Source: JBBREP01 sp036501845 (lineage in GTDB: Bacteria; Actinomycetota; Acidimicrobiia; IMCC26256; PALSA-610). From it: 64,000 nt of DNA. Position numbers and translations under genes: made by a program. The stretch covers positions 1 to 64,000 of the forward strand of contig DASXZO010000113.1 in assembly GCA_036501845.1 (NCBI GenBank), read 5' to 3'. A model generated the notes under the pieces. That model was not told the DNA's origin, ran no database searches, and was given only the letters and a program-made list of their open reading frames with translations. Every line of letters starts with the position of its first letter. The stretch's first letter is position 1. Of the stretch, positions 1 through 8,556 are shown one piece after another.

Positions 1-2
1 CG

Positions 3-270
3 GACCGAGCATGGGAGCGCGGTACGCGAGCGCCAGCGAGCCACGCGCGCTGCGAAGGGCCGATGCGTGTGAGCGATCGGGGCGGTCCCCCGGCGCGACA
101 ACCTTGAACACGCGGCGTCAAGGATGGCCCACCAGCGTCGACGACGTCGCCCTCAAATGCGGGCACTGCCACGACCTCAAACCTACAAACACTGGACCGA
201 CGGACCGCGACTCCCCAACGGCAAACGGAAACTCAACCCACCCGCGCGACACCCACCACCCGACGGATAA
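3..270 (+). pseudogene. Decayed C-terminal part of a 13E12/DUF222-type HNH nuclease
   Basis: Only fragments are readable, in different frames. One frame near 68-100 gives CERSG, the next near 103-115 gives LEHAAS, and 137-180 gives VALKCGHCHDLK, the Cys/His pocket of an HNH domain. After a frame change at about 180, positions 184-270 give a tail with W-T-D-G-P-R-L and P-A-R-H-P-P-P-D before TAA. Pieces in this order are typical of the C-terminus of the actinobacterial 13E12/DUF222 HNH family. At least two frame changes are needed, so I read this as debris; the 5' part lies outside the window. Assignment rests on motif order only, so confidence is moderate. Confidence 0.42.
6..28. repeat. Imperfect 23-bp direct repeat, copy 1
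   Basis: This segment matches 339-361 over 23 positions with three differences, all transitions (A/G, G/A, C/T). The shared core is TGGGAGCGC. The two copies bracket the HNH nuclease remnant, which could reflect insertion of a repetitive element or conserved family sequence; the sequence does not decide between these. Confidence 0.5.
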
Positions 271-338
271 CGCGCGGCATCGAACGGTGAGCACGAGTGT
301 CGGGGGCCGGCTCGAGGAAGCGAACCGCAGCGGAGGGA

Positions 339-361
339 CGAGCGTGGGAGCGCAGTATGCG
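339..361. repeat. Imperfect 23-bp direct repeat, copy 2
   Basis: Second copy of the repeat at 6-28. It ends 10 bp before the stop codon of the interrupted minus-strand gene at 371. Apart from this repeat, 271-370 holds nothing that I can assign. Confidence 0.5.
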
Positions 362-370
362 CCGAAGTTG

Positions 371-1337
371 TCAGTTGCCGGTTTGGTCTTCCACTCGTTG
401 GAAGAGCGCCAGCACCTGAATGCGCTTGTCGACGGGGAGCGATTGCAGCCGTTCCATGGCCTCGTCGGGGGTGCGAACGTCGGCGAATGCGGCCAGCGGC
501 GTATCCGACTTGGCGAGGCGCTCGCGATCGTCGGGTGTGAGCGATTCGAGCAACGCCAGTGCGTCCTCCACGGTGTTGATCTTGTCGATGCGCGTGACCA
601 GGTCGTCCACCGAGCGGTCGACCGAGGCGGGCACCACCGTCGACGGGAACGCGCCCACGAGGCCTGTGACCGCGGCGATGCCGGCCTTCACGTCGTCGAC
701 GGTCTTGAACCCACCTTTGGTGATGCACCCGAACAGGTACTCACCGATCACGAAGAACCAGTCGTCGCGCGCGCTGATGCGGCGACGCACGTCGGCGGTG
801 AGCACGTCGGCGACGCTGTGGATCCCGATCAGCGCACCCATCACGAGGTACTTCTCGTCGAACAGTGGATCGCCGGTTGGCAGGTCGGCGATCCGGCTGC
901 GCAGCGGGAACGACCGCGGCTGGATCTCCATGATTGGGAGCATCGTGGCGAGCTCGATCGCGACGATCGACACTTTGCACGTCATGCCCTTCAGGCTCGT
1001 GGTCGCCGCCTGGATGTAGGTGAAGCCATTAGCGATCGTCACCGAGCGACCGGCTGCCGCGCCACGAAAGGCGTCACCCGAACGCGGTGTTGCCCACCAC
1101 GGACGCGGAGTTCATCGGGCCGCGGCGCGGTACGCCGTACATCATGCGAGTCACCTCGTGGACGTCGTCCTCGAGATGCTTGCCGAATGGCGCGTCGAAC
1201 GAGACGGGTTGTCAGCCCTGCGCAGCTGCCCACGCTTCGAGACCGTCGACCGTGTGGTCGGTCCGCTGCGCAGGCCGAACGCGGGAACCGCTGCTGGAAT
1301 CAGTGTCCGAATCGTGATGCCGCCGGAACAAGGCCAT
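371..1337 (-). pseudogene. Interrupted gene of unknown function (in-frame TGA plus +1 frameshift)
   Basis: A good Shine-Dalgarno (GGGAGGG) precedes an ATG at 1337-1335 reading MALFRRHHDSDT. The frame meets TGA at 1214-1212, but continues sensibly beyond it (QPVSFDAPFGKHLEDD), then meets a second TGA at 1076-1074. Skipping one base there enters the frame that runs DAFRGAAAGRSV and on to the real stop at 371. Restored length is about 321 residues: a Ser/Asp-rich N-terminus, a mixed middle (IELATMLPIMEIQPRSFPLR) and a helical C-terminus. I cannot name the family. Both TGAs are followed by C, a leaky context, and the second (GGG-TGA-C) resembles the prfB +1 shift site, but sequencing error or true decay is the simpler explanation. 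Confidence 0.6.
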
Positions 1338-1416
1338 GGGATCCCTCCCGTTGCACGCTCGGTGCCGGCAGAGTACGCCGAGACGCAGCCGCGGCGCGCG
1401 AGTGATGGGACGGCAG

Positions 1417-3711
1417 CTATTGGTGGCGGAAGATGCGGGCGATCTCGGCTTCCACGTCGAGCGGTGGCAACGGGCCGACGGTGATCGTGACGTCGACGAG
1501 TGACGCGGGCGCGACCGCCGGCGGTTCGTAGTCGTCACTCACAGGGAAAGGACGCGCGTAGCCGACGGTGAGGAACGCGCCGTCGGGTGACCAGGCAAGT
1601 GGCGGGTGCACGTCGAGCTGGCGGCGCGCAAGCTCCACGCCGTCGGCCGCGAGCGCGACCTCGAACGCGCCGTCGACGAGGCGGCCTTCGGCAACCACGA
1701 TCTGCGCGCCCGGAGGCAGCGCACCCTGCACACCGTGGACGCCGCCCTTCCCCGCGATGCACCATTGCGCCGAGCCGCCCGCGAGATACCAGGCCCAGCC
1801 CGAGGTCCAGTCGCCCTGCTCACACAGCACCGCGGCATCGGCACCGCGTCCTGCGCCCGATACTGCACTCGTTGGACTGACGCCGTCGCGAAACGCCGCA
1901 ACCATGCGGAAGCCGCCGGCAATGTTCGGCCCAGCCACTTCGTGCACCTTGTCGCCGGCCCGCAGTTGGAAGGTCGGGCGATACGCGGTCCACGGCACGT
2001 GCATGTGCGCGATCCGATGCATTGCACCGTCGTCGAGCGGGAACACCTGGTTGCGCTCCGCCTCGGCGAACCAGAGCGTCACGAGCTGCTCGAGGCGGTC
2101 GGGGTGTTCGGCTGAGACGTCGTGCGACTCGGTGGGGTCGGTGCGCGTGTCGTAGAGCGCCCATGTGTCGTCGGCGAAGTCGTGACTGCCGGTGAGCGCA
2201 TCGCGTTCGGCGGCCGTGAGCTGGTTCACGTGGTTGGTCACAGCCTTCCAACCGTCGTGGTACATCGCGCGGCTGCCCCAGCACTCGTAGTACTGCGTGA
2301 TGCGCGGCGTCGGCGCGTGCGCGTCCTGCAACACCGGCACCAGGCTCGTGCCGTCGAGCGAGAGTTGCGGCACGCCGCCGAGCTCCGCAGGCGGGTCGAC
2401 GCCGCACAGCTCTAACAATGTGGGCAACACGTCGACCGCGTGGCAGTACTGATCGCGCTGCCCACCCGCGTCGGCAATCACCGGCGCGGCGATCACGAAG
2501 GGGTCACGCACACCGCCTTCGAACGTGTAGCGCTTCCAGCGTCGGAACGGCGTGTTGCCGGCGAGCGCCCAGCCCCACGGGTAGTGGCCACTCGACCGGA
2601 ACCCGCCGAGATCGTCGATGTGCGCGAGCTCGTCGGCGATGTCGTCGGCCTCGTCGGAGATGTAGTGACCGAGCTGGTTATACGTGCCGTGCGGGCCACC
2701 CTCGGCCGACGCGCCGTTGTCCGACACGAACACCACGATCGTGTTGTCGAGTTCGCCGGTCGCGGCGAGATGGTCGAACACCCGGCCGAGCTGGTGGTCG
2801 GCGTGCGCGATGTAACCCGCACACACTTCCATCATGCGCGCGTAGAGCCGGCGGCGTGGTGCGTCGATGCTCGACCACGGCTCGACCCACGCTGGGCGCT
2901 CCGAGAGCATCGTGTCGGTGGGGAGAATGCCGAGCTGCTGCTGGCGCGCCAGCGTCGCCGCACGCCAGGCGTCCCACCCGTCGTCGAACTGGCCGCGGAA
3001 GCGGTCGATCCATTCCGGTGGTGCCTGGTGCGGGGCGTGCGGTGCGGCCGACGCGTACCAGAGCAGGAACGGGCGGTCGGGATGCGACAGCCGCAATTCG
3101 TGGAGGTACGCGATGGCGTTGTCGGCGAGGTCGGCGTCGAGGTGGTAGCCGTCGTGCGGCGTGCGCGGCGGCTCCACATGGTTCGTGTCGCGCACGAGGT
3201 TCGGCGTCCACTGGTTCGTTTCACCGTTGAGAAAGCCGTAGTAGCGGTCGAAGCCGAGCCCCGTCGGCCACATGTCGTACGGACCAGTGACGCGCTGGTC
3301 GCGTGCCACGAGATGCCATTTCCCCACGCAGAAGGTGGCGTAACCATTGGCGTGCAGGATCTGCGCGAGCGTGCCGGCGCCACGCGGGAAACGGCAGGAG
3401 TAGCCGGGGAAGTTCGTGGGGAGGTCGGGGAGCATGCCCATCCCCACGCGATGGTGGTTGCGGCCGGTGAGCAGGCACGAGCGAGTCGGCGAGCACACTG
3501 CGGTGGTGTGGAAGTTCGTGAACCGCACACCGCGTGCCGCGAGGGCGTCCACATTCGGCGTGGCGAGGTCGGATCCGTAGGCACCGAGGTGCGCGAAGCC
3601 GAGGTCGTCGAACACCACGATCATCACATTCGGCGCGTCGCGCCGGAACGTGGCTGCGGGCGGCACACGAGCCGCGGTTGCCATCGAGGGCGGTGTCACC
3701 GGATCGCGCAT
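1417..3711 (-). CDS. Sulfatase (arylsulfatase family)
   Basis: 764-residue type I sulfatase that would hydrolyse sulfate esters. The formylglycine site is clear: C73-S-P-T-R77, followed by the LTGR segment, so an FGE or other maturase is needed to convert Cys73. Metal-binding residues D35-D36 sit in IVVFDDLGFAHLG, and FVSDNG and GNTPFRRWK occur further in. The protein is larger than minimal arylsulfatases and has about 150 extra C-terminal residues of beta-rich character, as in long actinobacterial sulfatases. No signal peptide is evident, suggesting a cytoplasmic enzyme. It is last in a minus-strand operon, 15 bp after the SnoaL-like gene. Substrate unknown. Confidence 0.92.
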   Translation of the reverse strand: MRDPVTPPSMATAARVPPAATFRRDAPNVMIVVFDDLGFAHLGAYGSDLATPNVDALAARGVRFTNFHTTAVCSPTRSCLLTGRNHHRVGMGMLPDLPTNFPGYSCRFPRGAGTLAQILHANGYATFCVGKWHLVARDQRVTGPYDMWPTGLGFDRYYGFLNGETNQWTPNLVRDTNHVEPPRTPHDGYHLDADLADNAIAYLHELRLSHPDRPFLLWYASAAPHAPHQAPPEWIDRFRGQFDDGWDAWRAATLARQQQLGILPTDTMLSERPAWVEPWSSIDAPRRRLYARMMEVCAGYIAHADHQLGRVFDHLAATGELDNTIVVFVSDNGASAEGGPHGTYNQLGHYISDEADDIADELAHIDDLGGFRSSGHYPWGWALAGNTPFRRWKRYTFEGGVRDPFVIAAPVIADAGGQRDQYCHAVDVLPTLLELCGVDPPAELGGVPQLSLDGTSLVPVLQDAHAPTPRITQYYECWGSRAMYHDGWKAVTNHVNQLTAAERDALTGSHDFADDTWALYDTRTDPTESHDVSAEHPDRLEQLVTLWFAEAERNQVFPLDDGAMHRIAHMHVPWTAYRPTFQLRAGDKVHEVAGPNIAGGFRMVAAFRDGVSPTSAVSGAGRGADAAVLCEQGDWTSGWAWYLAGGSAQWCIAGKGGVHGVQGALPPGAQIVVAEGRLVDGAFEVALAADGVELARRQLDVHPPLAWSPDGAFLTVGYARPFPVSDDYEPPAVAPASLVDVTITVGPLPPLDVEAEIARIFRHQ

Positions 3712-3726
3712 CGGCCGATCTTCGCG

Positions 3727-4227
3727 TCAACCCCAGAACTCGTGCCAGGTGGGAAAGAGCTCGGGCGCGGTGCCCATGCCGTCGTGATGCTCGGGCCAGT
3801 TGGCGGGAGCCAGGGTGAGCGGGTTCACCCCCACTTCGGCGCCGTAGAACAGGTCGTGGCGGCGGCGGACGAAGTACCAGTGCCCGGAGCGACGCTCGTA
3901 GGTGTCGCGGTAGAGGATCGCTTGGTGGATCCAGCGGTCGCCGTCCTGGATCTCGCCCTTGCAGTACACCCAACCGGTCGCGTGGTCGTCGTCGACGAGG
4001 TCGATCACGTGGGTGCCGACGTTGAGAATCGAGATGCCGATCCCGCGCAGCGACGCGTCGAACGACCCGCGGAGCGCGTCGCGACCCGATCGATCACGCC
4101 CCACCTGCACGTCGTCGACGAACAGGCCGACTAGCGCGTCGAGGTCACGTGCATCCGTCGCCAGCGCATAGCGAGCCGCGAGCTGGCGGATCTCCTCGTA
4201 GGCGAGCAGCCGCTCGACCGGCTCCAT
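3727..4227 (-). CDS. SnoaL-like / NTF2-fold protein
   Basis: 166 residues of the SnoaL_4 type: an N-terminal helix pair (VERLLAYEEIRQLAARYALATDAR read in two parts), then LVGLFVDDVQVGR, the ring-forming sheet GTHVIDLVDDDHATGWVYC, and a closing GHWYFVRRRHDLFYG. Such proteins include steroid isomerase-like enzymes, dehydratases and ring-hydroxylating beta-subunit relatives. The ATG at 4227 overlaps the stop of the upstream dehydrogenase by 4 nt, so the two are translationally coupled. The operon with a dehydrogenase and a sulfatase suggests degradation of a sulfated, perhaps terpenoid or aromatic, compound; the substrate is inference. Confidence 0.8.
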   Translation of the reverse strand: MEPVERLLAYEEIRQLAARYALATDARDLDALVGLFVDDVQVGRDRSGRDALRGSFDASLRGIGISILNVGTHVIDLVDDDHATGWVYCKGEIQDGDRWIHQAILYRDTYERRSGHWYFVRRRHDLFYGAEVGVNPLTLAPANWPEHHDGMGTAPELFPTWHEFWG

Positions 4228-5012
4228 CAATCCTCGAGCTCGGGCGCCCACGACGCGCCGTTGATGTGCGTGCCACCGTCGACGAACAGCGTGTTGCCGG
4301 TCACGTAGCACGCGTCGTCGGTCGCGAGGAACAACGCCACCGGCGCGATGTCGCGTTCGGGATCGCCGAGCCGGCCCATCGGGTTGCTGGCGTCGGCGAG
4401 CCGCTCGAGCTCTGGGTGCGCCCGGAACACGTCGCGGGTCGCGGCGGTCTTCGCTCCTGGGCAGATTACGTTGACGCGCACCTGCCAGGGCGCCCATTCG
4501 CGCGCCGCGGTCCGGCTCGCGGCCCGCAAAGCCTCCTTGGCCGCGTTGTACTGCACCGTGCCCATGTGCGCGTTCACCCCGTTGAGCGAGCAGATGTTCA
4601 CCACGCTGCCGCCACCCTGGTCCTTCATCACCGGCAGCACGTGCTGCATCGCCCAGAACGGACCGAGAAAACCGATGTGCAGACCGCGCAACATCTCCTC
4701 GTCGGTCTTGTGCTCGACACGGCTGATGCCGCCGCCATTGCCCCACGCGTTGTTCACGAGCACGTCGACGCGGCCCCATTGCTCGAGCGCGTAATCGATC
4801 ATCGCGACGTTCTCCTGCTTCACCGCCACGTTGGTGGCGAGCAAGCGCACGTCGCCCGCGCACTCTTGCACAACCGCGGCGCCGCGCTCGGCGTCGATCT
4901 CGGCCACGAGCACCGTGGCGCCCTCGGCCGCGAAGCGGCGCACGATGCCCCGGCCGATACCGTCACCACCGCCGGTCACGACGGCGACTCTTCCTTCCAA
5001 CCGTCCGCTCAT
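4227..5012 (-). CDS. Short-chain dehydrogenase/reductase
   Basis: 261-residue classical SDR. The nucleotide-binding glycine motif TGGGDGIG spans residues 13-20, NNAWG begins at 87, and the catalytic triad is S142 (NICSLNG), Y155 and K159 (YNAAK). The C-terminus carries the usual GNTLFVDGG. An acidic residue (E38 in VAEID) ends beta-2, favouring NAD(H). It is the first gene of the SDR-SnoaL-sulfatase operon. The intergenic stretch to the right is short and contains a fossil hydrolase on the other strand. Confidence 0.92.
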   Translation of the reverse strand: MSGRLEGRVAVVTGGGDGIGRGIVRRFAAEGATVLVAEIDAERGAAVVQECAGDVRLLATNVAVKQENVAMIDYALEQWGRVDVLVNNAWGNGGGISRVEHKTDEEMLRGLHIGFLGPFWAMQHVLPVMKDQGGGSVVNICSLNGVNAHMGTVQYNAAKEALRAASRTAAREWAPWQVRVNVICPGAKTAATRDVFRAHPELERLADASNPMGRLGDPERDIAPVALFLATDDACYVTGNTLFVDGGTHINGASWAPELED

Positions 5013-5046
5013 GCAGCATGTCTACCGCCGACAACGAGGTGCGATC

Positions 5047-5342
5047 ATGGTGACACCGACCGGCGCCGGCTACGCACCAGTCAATGGGCTCGACACGATG
5101 GATCGCACACTCTTCGAGGTGCTGCAGCACTCGCCGATGTACGCCGCTTACCAGCAGATCGCGCCCGACGTGGACGCGTCCCTGCGCTCATCGACAAAAC
5201 CGGCGAACTCCACCGCCGGCCTTTCGACTGGGCCGACGACGTGCGCGGCCTCCCGGTGCCGACCCTGCTCGTGTTCGCCGACGTGATCGACGCGCCGGCG
5301 TTGATCGACGCGGTCGAGGCCTTCCTCGGCTCGCCGGACTGA
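5047..5342 (+). pseudogene. Fossil alpha/beta-hydrolase with internal deletions
   Basis: Three separated pieces of one alpha/beta-hydrolase are fused. The start gives GYAPVNGLD, the N-terminal signature of a hydrolase family, but it jumps directly to TLFEVLQHSPMYAAYQQIAPDV from the cap region, with the oxyanion HG and nucleophile GxSxG parts missing. After a frame change near 5180 the other frame gives LIDKTGELHRRPFDWADDV and VPTLLVFADV, and this then jumps to a C-terminal end IDAVEAFLGS. Roughly two thirds of a 280-residue enzyme is gone, including the Ser and His of the triad. I regard it as a dead gene, not a small protein. Confidence 0.65.
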
Positions 5343-5372
5343 ACTGGCGCGTCGCGGGGAAACACTCCCGGG

Positions 5373-5840
5373 ATGAGCACGAAGGCCGAACCCGACGCCG
5401 AAGAATCGTTCTCGCTCGCCTCGGCACGCGCCGCCGCGGCGGCCGGCGAGACCGCGCGATGGGTCGGCGACTATCTGGCGAGCCGCGGCAGCGACAACGC
5501 CACGCTCGCGGCCGGCCTGGCTGCACGCCCACACCAGTGGTTCGGACCGCTGCGCGTGCCGCTCGATCAGCTCGTGCGCCTGGCCGGTCCCGAGCCCGAC
5601 GCCAAGTGCCGTATCGATCCGGCCGAGTGGGCGCACGACGTGGAGGCGATGGAGTCGAGCCTCACCCAGGGCTGGACCGCGCCTCCACTGCTCGCCGAGC
5701 TGCGCGACGGCCAGCTGCTCCTGCAGGACGGTAACCACCGCTACGAGGCGCTGGTACGCGCCGGCGAGCAGCACACGTGGGTGATCGTCTGGTGCGACGA
5801 CGACAACGCGTCGCAAGAGCTGCGATCGGCGCTCGCGTGA
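5373..5840 (+). CDS. ParB/sulfiredoxin-like domain protein
   Basis: 155 residues. The C-terminal half carries LLLQDGNHRYEALVRAG (about residues 114-130), matching the box of ParB/Srx-type nuclease-ATPase folds in which the DGNHR residues bind nucleotide. The N-terminal half is Ala-rich and helical (ASARAAAAAGETARWVGDYL). There is no helix-turn-helix, so this is not a chromosome-partitioning ParB; stand-alone proteins with this box are common and mostly uncharacterised. It is a single gene, ending 12 bp before the convergent P450. Confidence 0.7.
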   Translation: MSTKAEPDAEESFSLASARAAAAAGETARWVGDYLASRGSDNATLAAGLAARPHQWFGPLRVPLDQLVRLAGPEPDAKCRIDPAEWAHDVEAMESSLTQGWTAPPLLAELRDGQLLLQDGNHRYEALVRAGEQHTWVIVWCDDDNASQELRSALA

Positions 5841-5852
5841 GCGTCGAGCCGG

Positions 5853-7094
5853 TCAGCTGGCGCTGAGTCGCACCGGGAGCGCCTTCGCTGCGAGCAGCAC
5901 CGGGTTCTCGATGCCGAGCATCGTGTAGCTGGGCGGCGCGAGCACATCGATATCGCGCGTGCGCGCGAGCAGCTCTTCGAAGAGGATCGTGATCTCGCGC
6001 CGGGCGAGGTGCGCGCCGAGGCAGAAGTGCGGTCCCCCGCCGCCGAAGGTCACGTGCGGGTTCGGCGTGCGCGTGAGGTCGAACCGGAACGGGTCGACGA
6101 AGGCCTCCTCGTCGCGGTTCGCCGAGGCGAACCACATCGTCACTCGGTCGCCCTCGGCGATCGGCACGCCGCGGATCTCGGTGGCGCGCGCCGCGCGGCG
6201 TCCGAAATAGGCAACCGGCGACGCCCAGCGGAGGATCTCCTCCACGGCGGTCTGCATCACCCCGGGATCGTTGCGCAGGAGCGCCATCTGGTCGGGATGC
6301 TGCCAGAGCGCCCACAACCCGAGCGCGATCGCGTTGCGCGTGGTCTCGCTGCCGGCGACGGTGAGCAGCATGAAGAACAGGTCGAGCTCGATCTCGCTGA
6401 GCGCGGTGCGCGTGCCGTCGTCGTTTTCGAGCTCGAGCGTCGACAGGAGTGTCCACACGTCGTCCTGCGGTTCGGCCCGCTTGGCCTGCCCGAGCTGTTG
6501 GCCGTATTCGAACATCTCCAACTGCGCGCCGACACGCTCGCGCTGGGTGATGCCCCGATCGGGATCACCGCCGTTCAGGAACTCAGCGGTCACCGCGAAC
6601 ACGTGCTCGCGATCCTCCACCGGAATCCCCAGGATGTCCGCGATCATGTTCATCGGCAGCGGGTACGCGATCTGCTCCACGAAGTCGCACTCGCCCTGTT
6701 CCACAGCCCGGTCGACGATCGCCACCGCCCAACGCCGAGCCTGCTCGTCGAGCCGGCGGATCATGCGTGGCGTGAAGCCGGCGCTCACCAACCGGCGCAG
6801 CCGCGTGTGGTCGCGGCCATCCATGCTCACGAGCATCGTGCCCTGGATCTCGGGCTGATGACTGAGCTGCGGGCCGTCGAACGCCACGAACAGCTCGCTG
6901 TCGCGGTTCGCGGCCTGCACATCGCCATGGCGGCTGAGCACCCAGAAGCCGTCCTCACCAGGTGGCGAGCGGAAGCCGTCGGGATACGGCTGCCAGCGCA
7001 CCGGGTCGTCGTGGCGCAGCGCGCGGAACACGTCATGCGGGAACCCGCCGCGATAGAGCTCGAGGTCGGTGAGATCGACGTCGGCGCCGTACAT
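5853..7094 (-). CDS. Cytochrome P450
   Basis: 413-residue soluble bacterial P450. I-helix AGSETT is at 247-252, the ExxR motif at 286-289 (EILR), and the heme loop FGGGGPHFCLGAHLARRE at 350-367 with C358 as the thiolate ligand. These sequences resemble the CYP125/CYP124/CYP142-type sterol and fatty-acyl hydroxylases of actinobacteria. It is transcribed divergently, 78 bp away, from the hydratase-aldolase cassette, as CYP125 sits beside the igr genes of Mycobacterium. A terminal methyl hydroxylase acting on a steroid or isoprenoid side chain is a reasonable inference. Confidence 0.95.
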   Translation of the reverse strand: MYGADVDLTDLELYRGGFPHDVFRALRHDDPVRWQPYPDGFRSPPGEDGFWVLSRHGDVQAANRDSELFVAFDGPQLSHQPEIQGTMLVSMDGRDHTRLRRLVSAGFTPRMIRRLDEQARRWAVAIVDRAVEQGECDFVEQIAYPLPMNMIADILGIPVEDREHVFAVTAEFLNGGDPDRGITQRERVGAQLEMFEYGQQLGQAKRAEPQDDVWTLLSTLELENDDGTRTALSEIELDLFFMLLTVAGSETTRNAIALGLWALWQHPDQMALLRNDPGVMQTAVEEILRWASPVAYFGRRAARATEIRGVPIAEGDRVTMWFASANRDEEAFVDPFRFDLTRTPNPHVTFGGGGPHFCLGAHLARREITILFEELLARTRDIDVLAPPSYTMLGIENPVLLAAKALPVRLSAS

Positions 7095-7172
7095 GGGTCC
7101 AAGGTTGTACGGGTGGCGGCGAGCGGGTCAAGATCCTCCGCGGCCCCTACCGATCGAGAGGACACCACACCT

Positions 7173-7724
7173 ATGCCGGGCGACCCCACGCTCGACGACA
7201 GCTTGCAAGCGCTGGTCGGACAGCCGATCAGCGACTCCGGCCCGACGCACGGTCCCGACCCCGTCAACCAGCCGATGATCCGGCACTGGGCGGCCGCGTT
7301 CGAGGACCGCAACCCCGTGTACACCGACCCCGACGCCGCGGCGCGGTCACGCTTCGGCGGCATCGTCGCGCCGCCACTGATGCTGCAGACGTGGACGATG
7401 GCCACACCGCAGATCACGGGTATCCGCGAGCGCGGTGGGTCGCCGGTCGAGTCGAAGCGCGCGTCGGTGATCGAGGTGCTCGACCAGGCCGGCTTCGTCG
7501 GCACGCTCGCGTCGAACTCGGAGTTCGAGATCCTGCGCTACCTCCGTGAAGGCGACACCGTGGAGGCAACGACGGTGCTCGAATCGGCATCGCCGGAGAA
7601 GAAGACGCGCATCGGCGCGGGCCACTTCATCACCTGGGTCACGACGTACACCGACCAGCACGGAGAGGTCGTCGGGCGCCAGCGCTTCCGGATCCTCAAG
7701 TTCCGACCGGGAGGTGCGTCGTGA
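7173..7724 (+). CDS. MaoC-like hot-dog protein, non-catalytic subunit (ChsH2 N-domain type)
   Basis: 183-residue MaoC N-terminal/FAS1-dehydratase-type hot-dog. At the hydratase active-site position it reads ED45-RNPVY50, with Tyr where catalytic enzymes have His, so it should be a structural partner. In mycobacterial ChsH1-ChsH2 the ChsH2 MaoC domain is likewise non-catalytic. GAGAGG lies upstream of the ATG at 7173. Its stop overlaps the GTG of the DUF35 gene; in ChsH2 these two domains are one polypeptide, here they are separate genes. Likely forms a heteromer with the 8125-8556 product for enoyl-CoA hydration. Confidence 0.82.
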   Translation: MPGDPTLDDSLQALVGQPISDSGPTHGPDPVNQPMIRHWAAAFEDRNPVYTDPDAAARSRFGGIVAPPLMLQTWTMATPQITGIRERGGSPVESKRASVIEVLDQAGFVGTLASNSEFEILRYLREGDTVEATTVLESASPEKKTRIGAGHFITWVTTYTDQHGEVVGRQRFRILKFRPGGAS

Positions 7725-8128
7725 CGTTTCGTCTCGCACCGTCGATGACGGCCGACACGCAGTTCTTCTGGGACGGCGTGAAGGCGCACAAGCTGCTGAT
7801 CCAGCGCTGCACGGCGTGCGGCACGCTGCGGCACCCGCCGCGCCCGATGTGCCCGCAGTGCCATGCCCTCACGTGGGACACCGTCGAGTCGTCGGGTCGC
7901 GGCACCGTGTACAGCACCGTGATTCCGCATCACCCGCCGCTCCCCGGCTTCGACGGTCCGTACGCGGTCGCGTTGGTCGACCTCGAAGAAGGCACTCGGC
8001 TCGTGACGAACATCGTCGGCATCGAACCCGGCGAAGTGGCCGTCGGTATGCCGGTGGAGGTCGTCTACGAGGACTTCGACAACGACGTGACGCTTCCCTT
8101 GTTCGTGCCGCAGGCGAGGCAAGCATGA
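7721..8128 (+). CDS. DUF35 OB-fold zinc-ribbon protein (ChsH2 C-domain type)
   Basis: 135 residues, GTG start overlapping the previous stop (GTGA). The N-terminal rubredoxin-like zinc ribbon has C30, C33, C44 and C47 (RCTACGTLRHPPRPMCPQC), followed by an OB-fold (GRGTVYSTVIPHHPPLPGF, PYAVALVDLEEGTR). DUF35 proteins bind thiolase-like partners; in steroid catabolism the ChsH2 DUF35 domain is required by the Ltp2 aldolase. The thiolase-like gene two positions downstream is the obvious partner. Confidence 0.88.
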   Translation: MTFRLAPSMTADTQFFWDGVKAHKLLIQRCTACGTLRHPPRPMCPQCHALTWDTVESSGRGTVYSTVIPHHPPLPGFDGPYAVALVDLEEGTRLVTNIVGIEPGEVAVGMPVEVVYEDFDNDVTLPLFVPQARQA

Positions 8129-8556
8129 ACGCCGACTGGCGCGCACTGCACGTGGGCGACGAGTTGCCGGCGATGGTGATCGACGTCACGCCGACGCGCG
8201 TGGTGGCCGGCGCGATCGCGTCGCGCGATTTCATGCCCGTGCACCACGACCGCGATTACGCGAACCAACAGGGCGCACCCGACATCTTCATGAACATCCT
8301 CACTGACACGGCCTACTGCAGTCGCTTCCTCACCGACTGGGCCGGCCCCGACACCATGGTCACGCACCTGGCGATCCGGCTCGGCGTTCCCGTGCATCCC
8401 GGGCACACGCTCAGCTACACCGGCGCGATCACCGCGCTGCGCGACGAAGGCAACGAGGGCTTCGTCGACATCGAGCTGCGCGCGATGAACGAGCTCGGCG
8501 AGCACGTGAGCGGCACGGCAACGATCTGCCTGCCGCTCGACGGAGCGGCCCGATGA
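8125..8556 (+). CDS. MaoC-like enoyl-CoA hydratase, catalytic subunit (ChsH1 type)
   Basis: 143 residues, ATG overlapping the DUF35 stop by 4 nt. The hot-dog hydratase motif is intact: SRD35-FMPVH40, supplying the Asp/His pair that adds water across an enoyl-CoA double bond. This complements the Tyr-substituted partner at 7173-7724, the same division of labour as ChsH1 (catalytic) and ChsH2 (non-catalytic). The acyl-CoA substrate is probably a branched side-chain enoyl-CoA of a bulky ring compound, by analogy. Confidence 0.85.
   Translation: MNADWRALHVGDELPAMVIDVTPTRVVAGAIASRDFMPVHHDRDYANQQGAPDIFMNILTDTAYCSRFLTDWAGPDTMVTHLAIRLGVPVHPGHTLSYTGAITALRDEGNEGFVDIELRAMNELGEHVSGTATICLPLDGAAR

Noticed and set aside
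1212..1214. Selenocysteine at the in-frame TGA
   Set aside because: No SECIS-like stem was evident directly downstream, the position fits Trp in context, and a second disruption follows, so decay or error is simpler.
5373..5840. Chromosome-partitioning ParB
   Set aside because: Only the DGNHR box is present; there is no helix-turn-helix, no parA partner and no parS-like site nearby.
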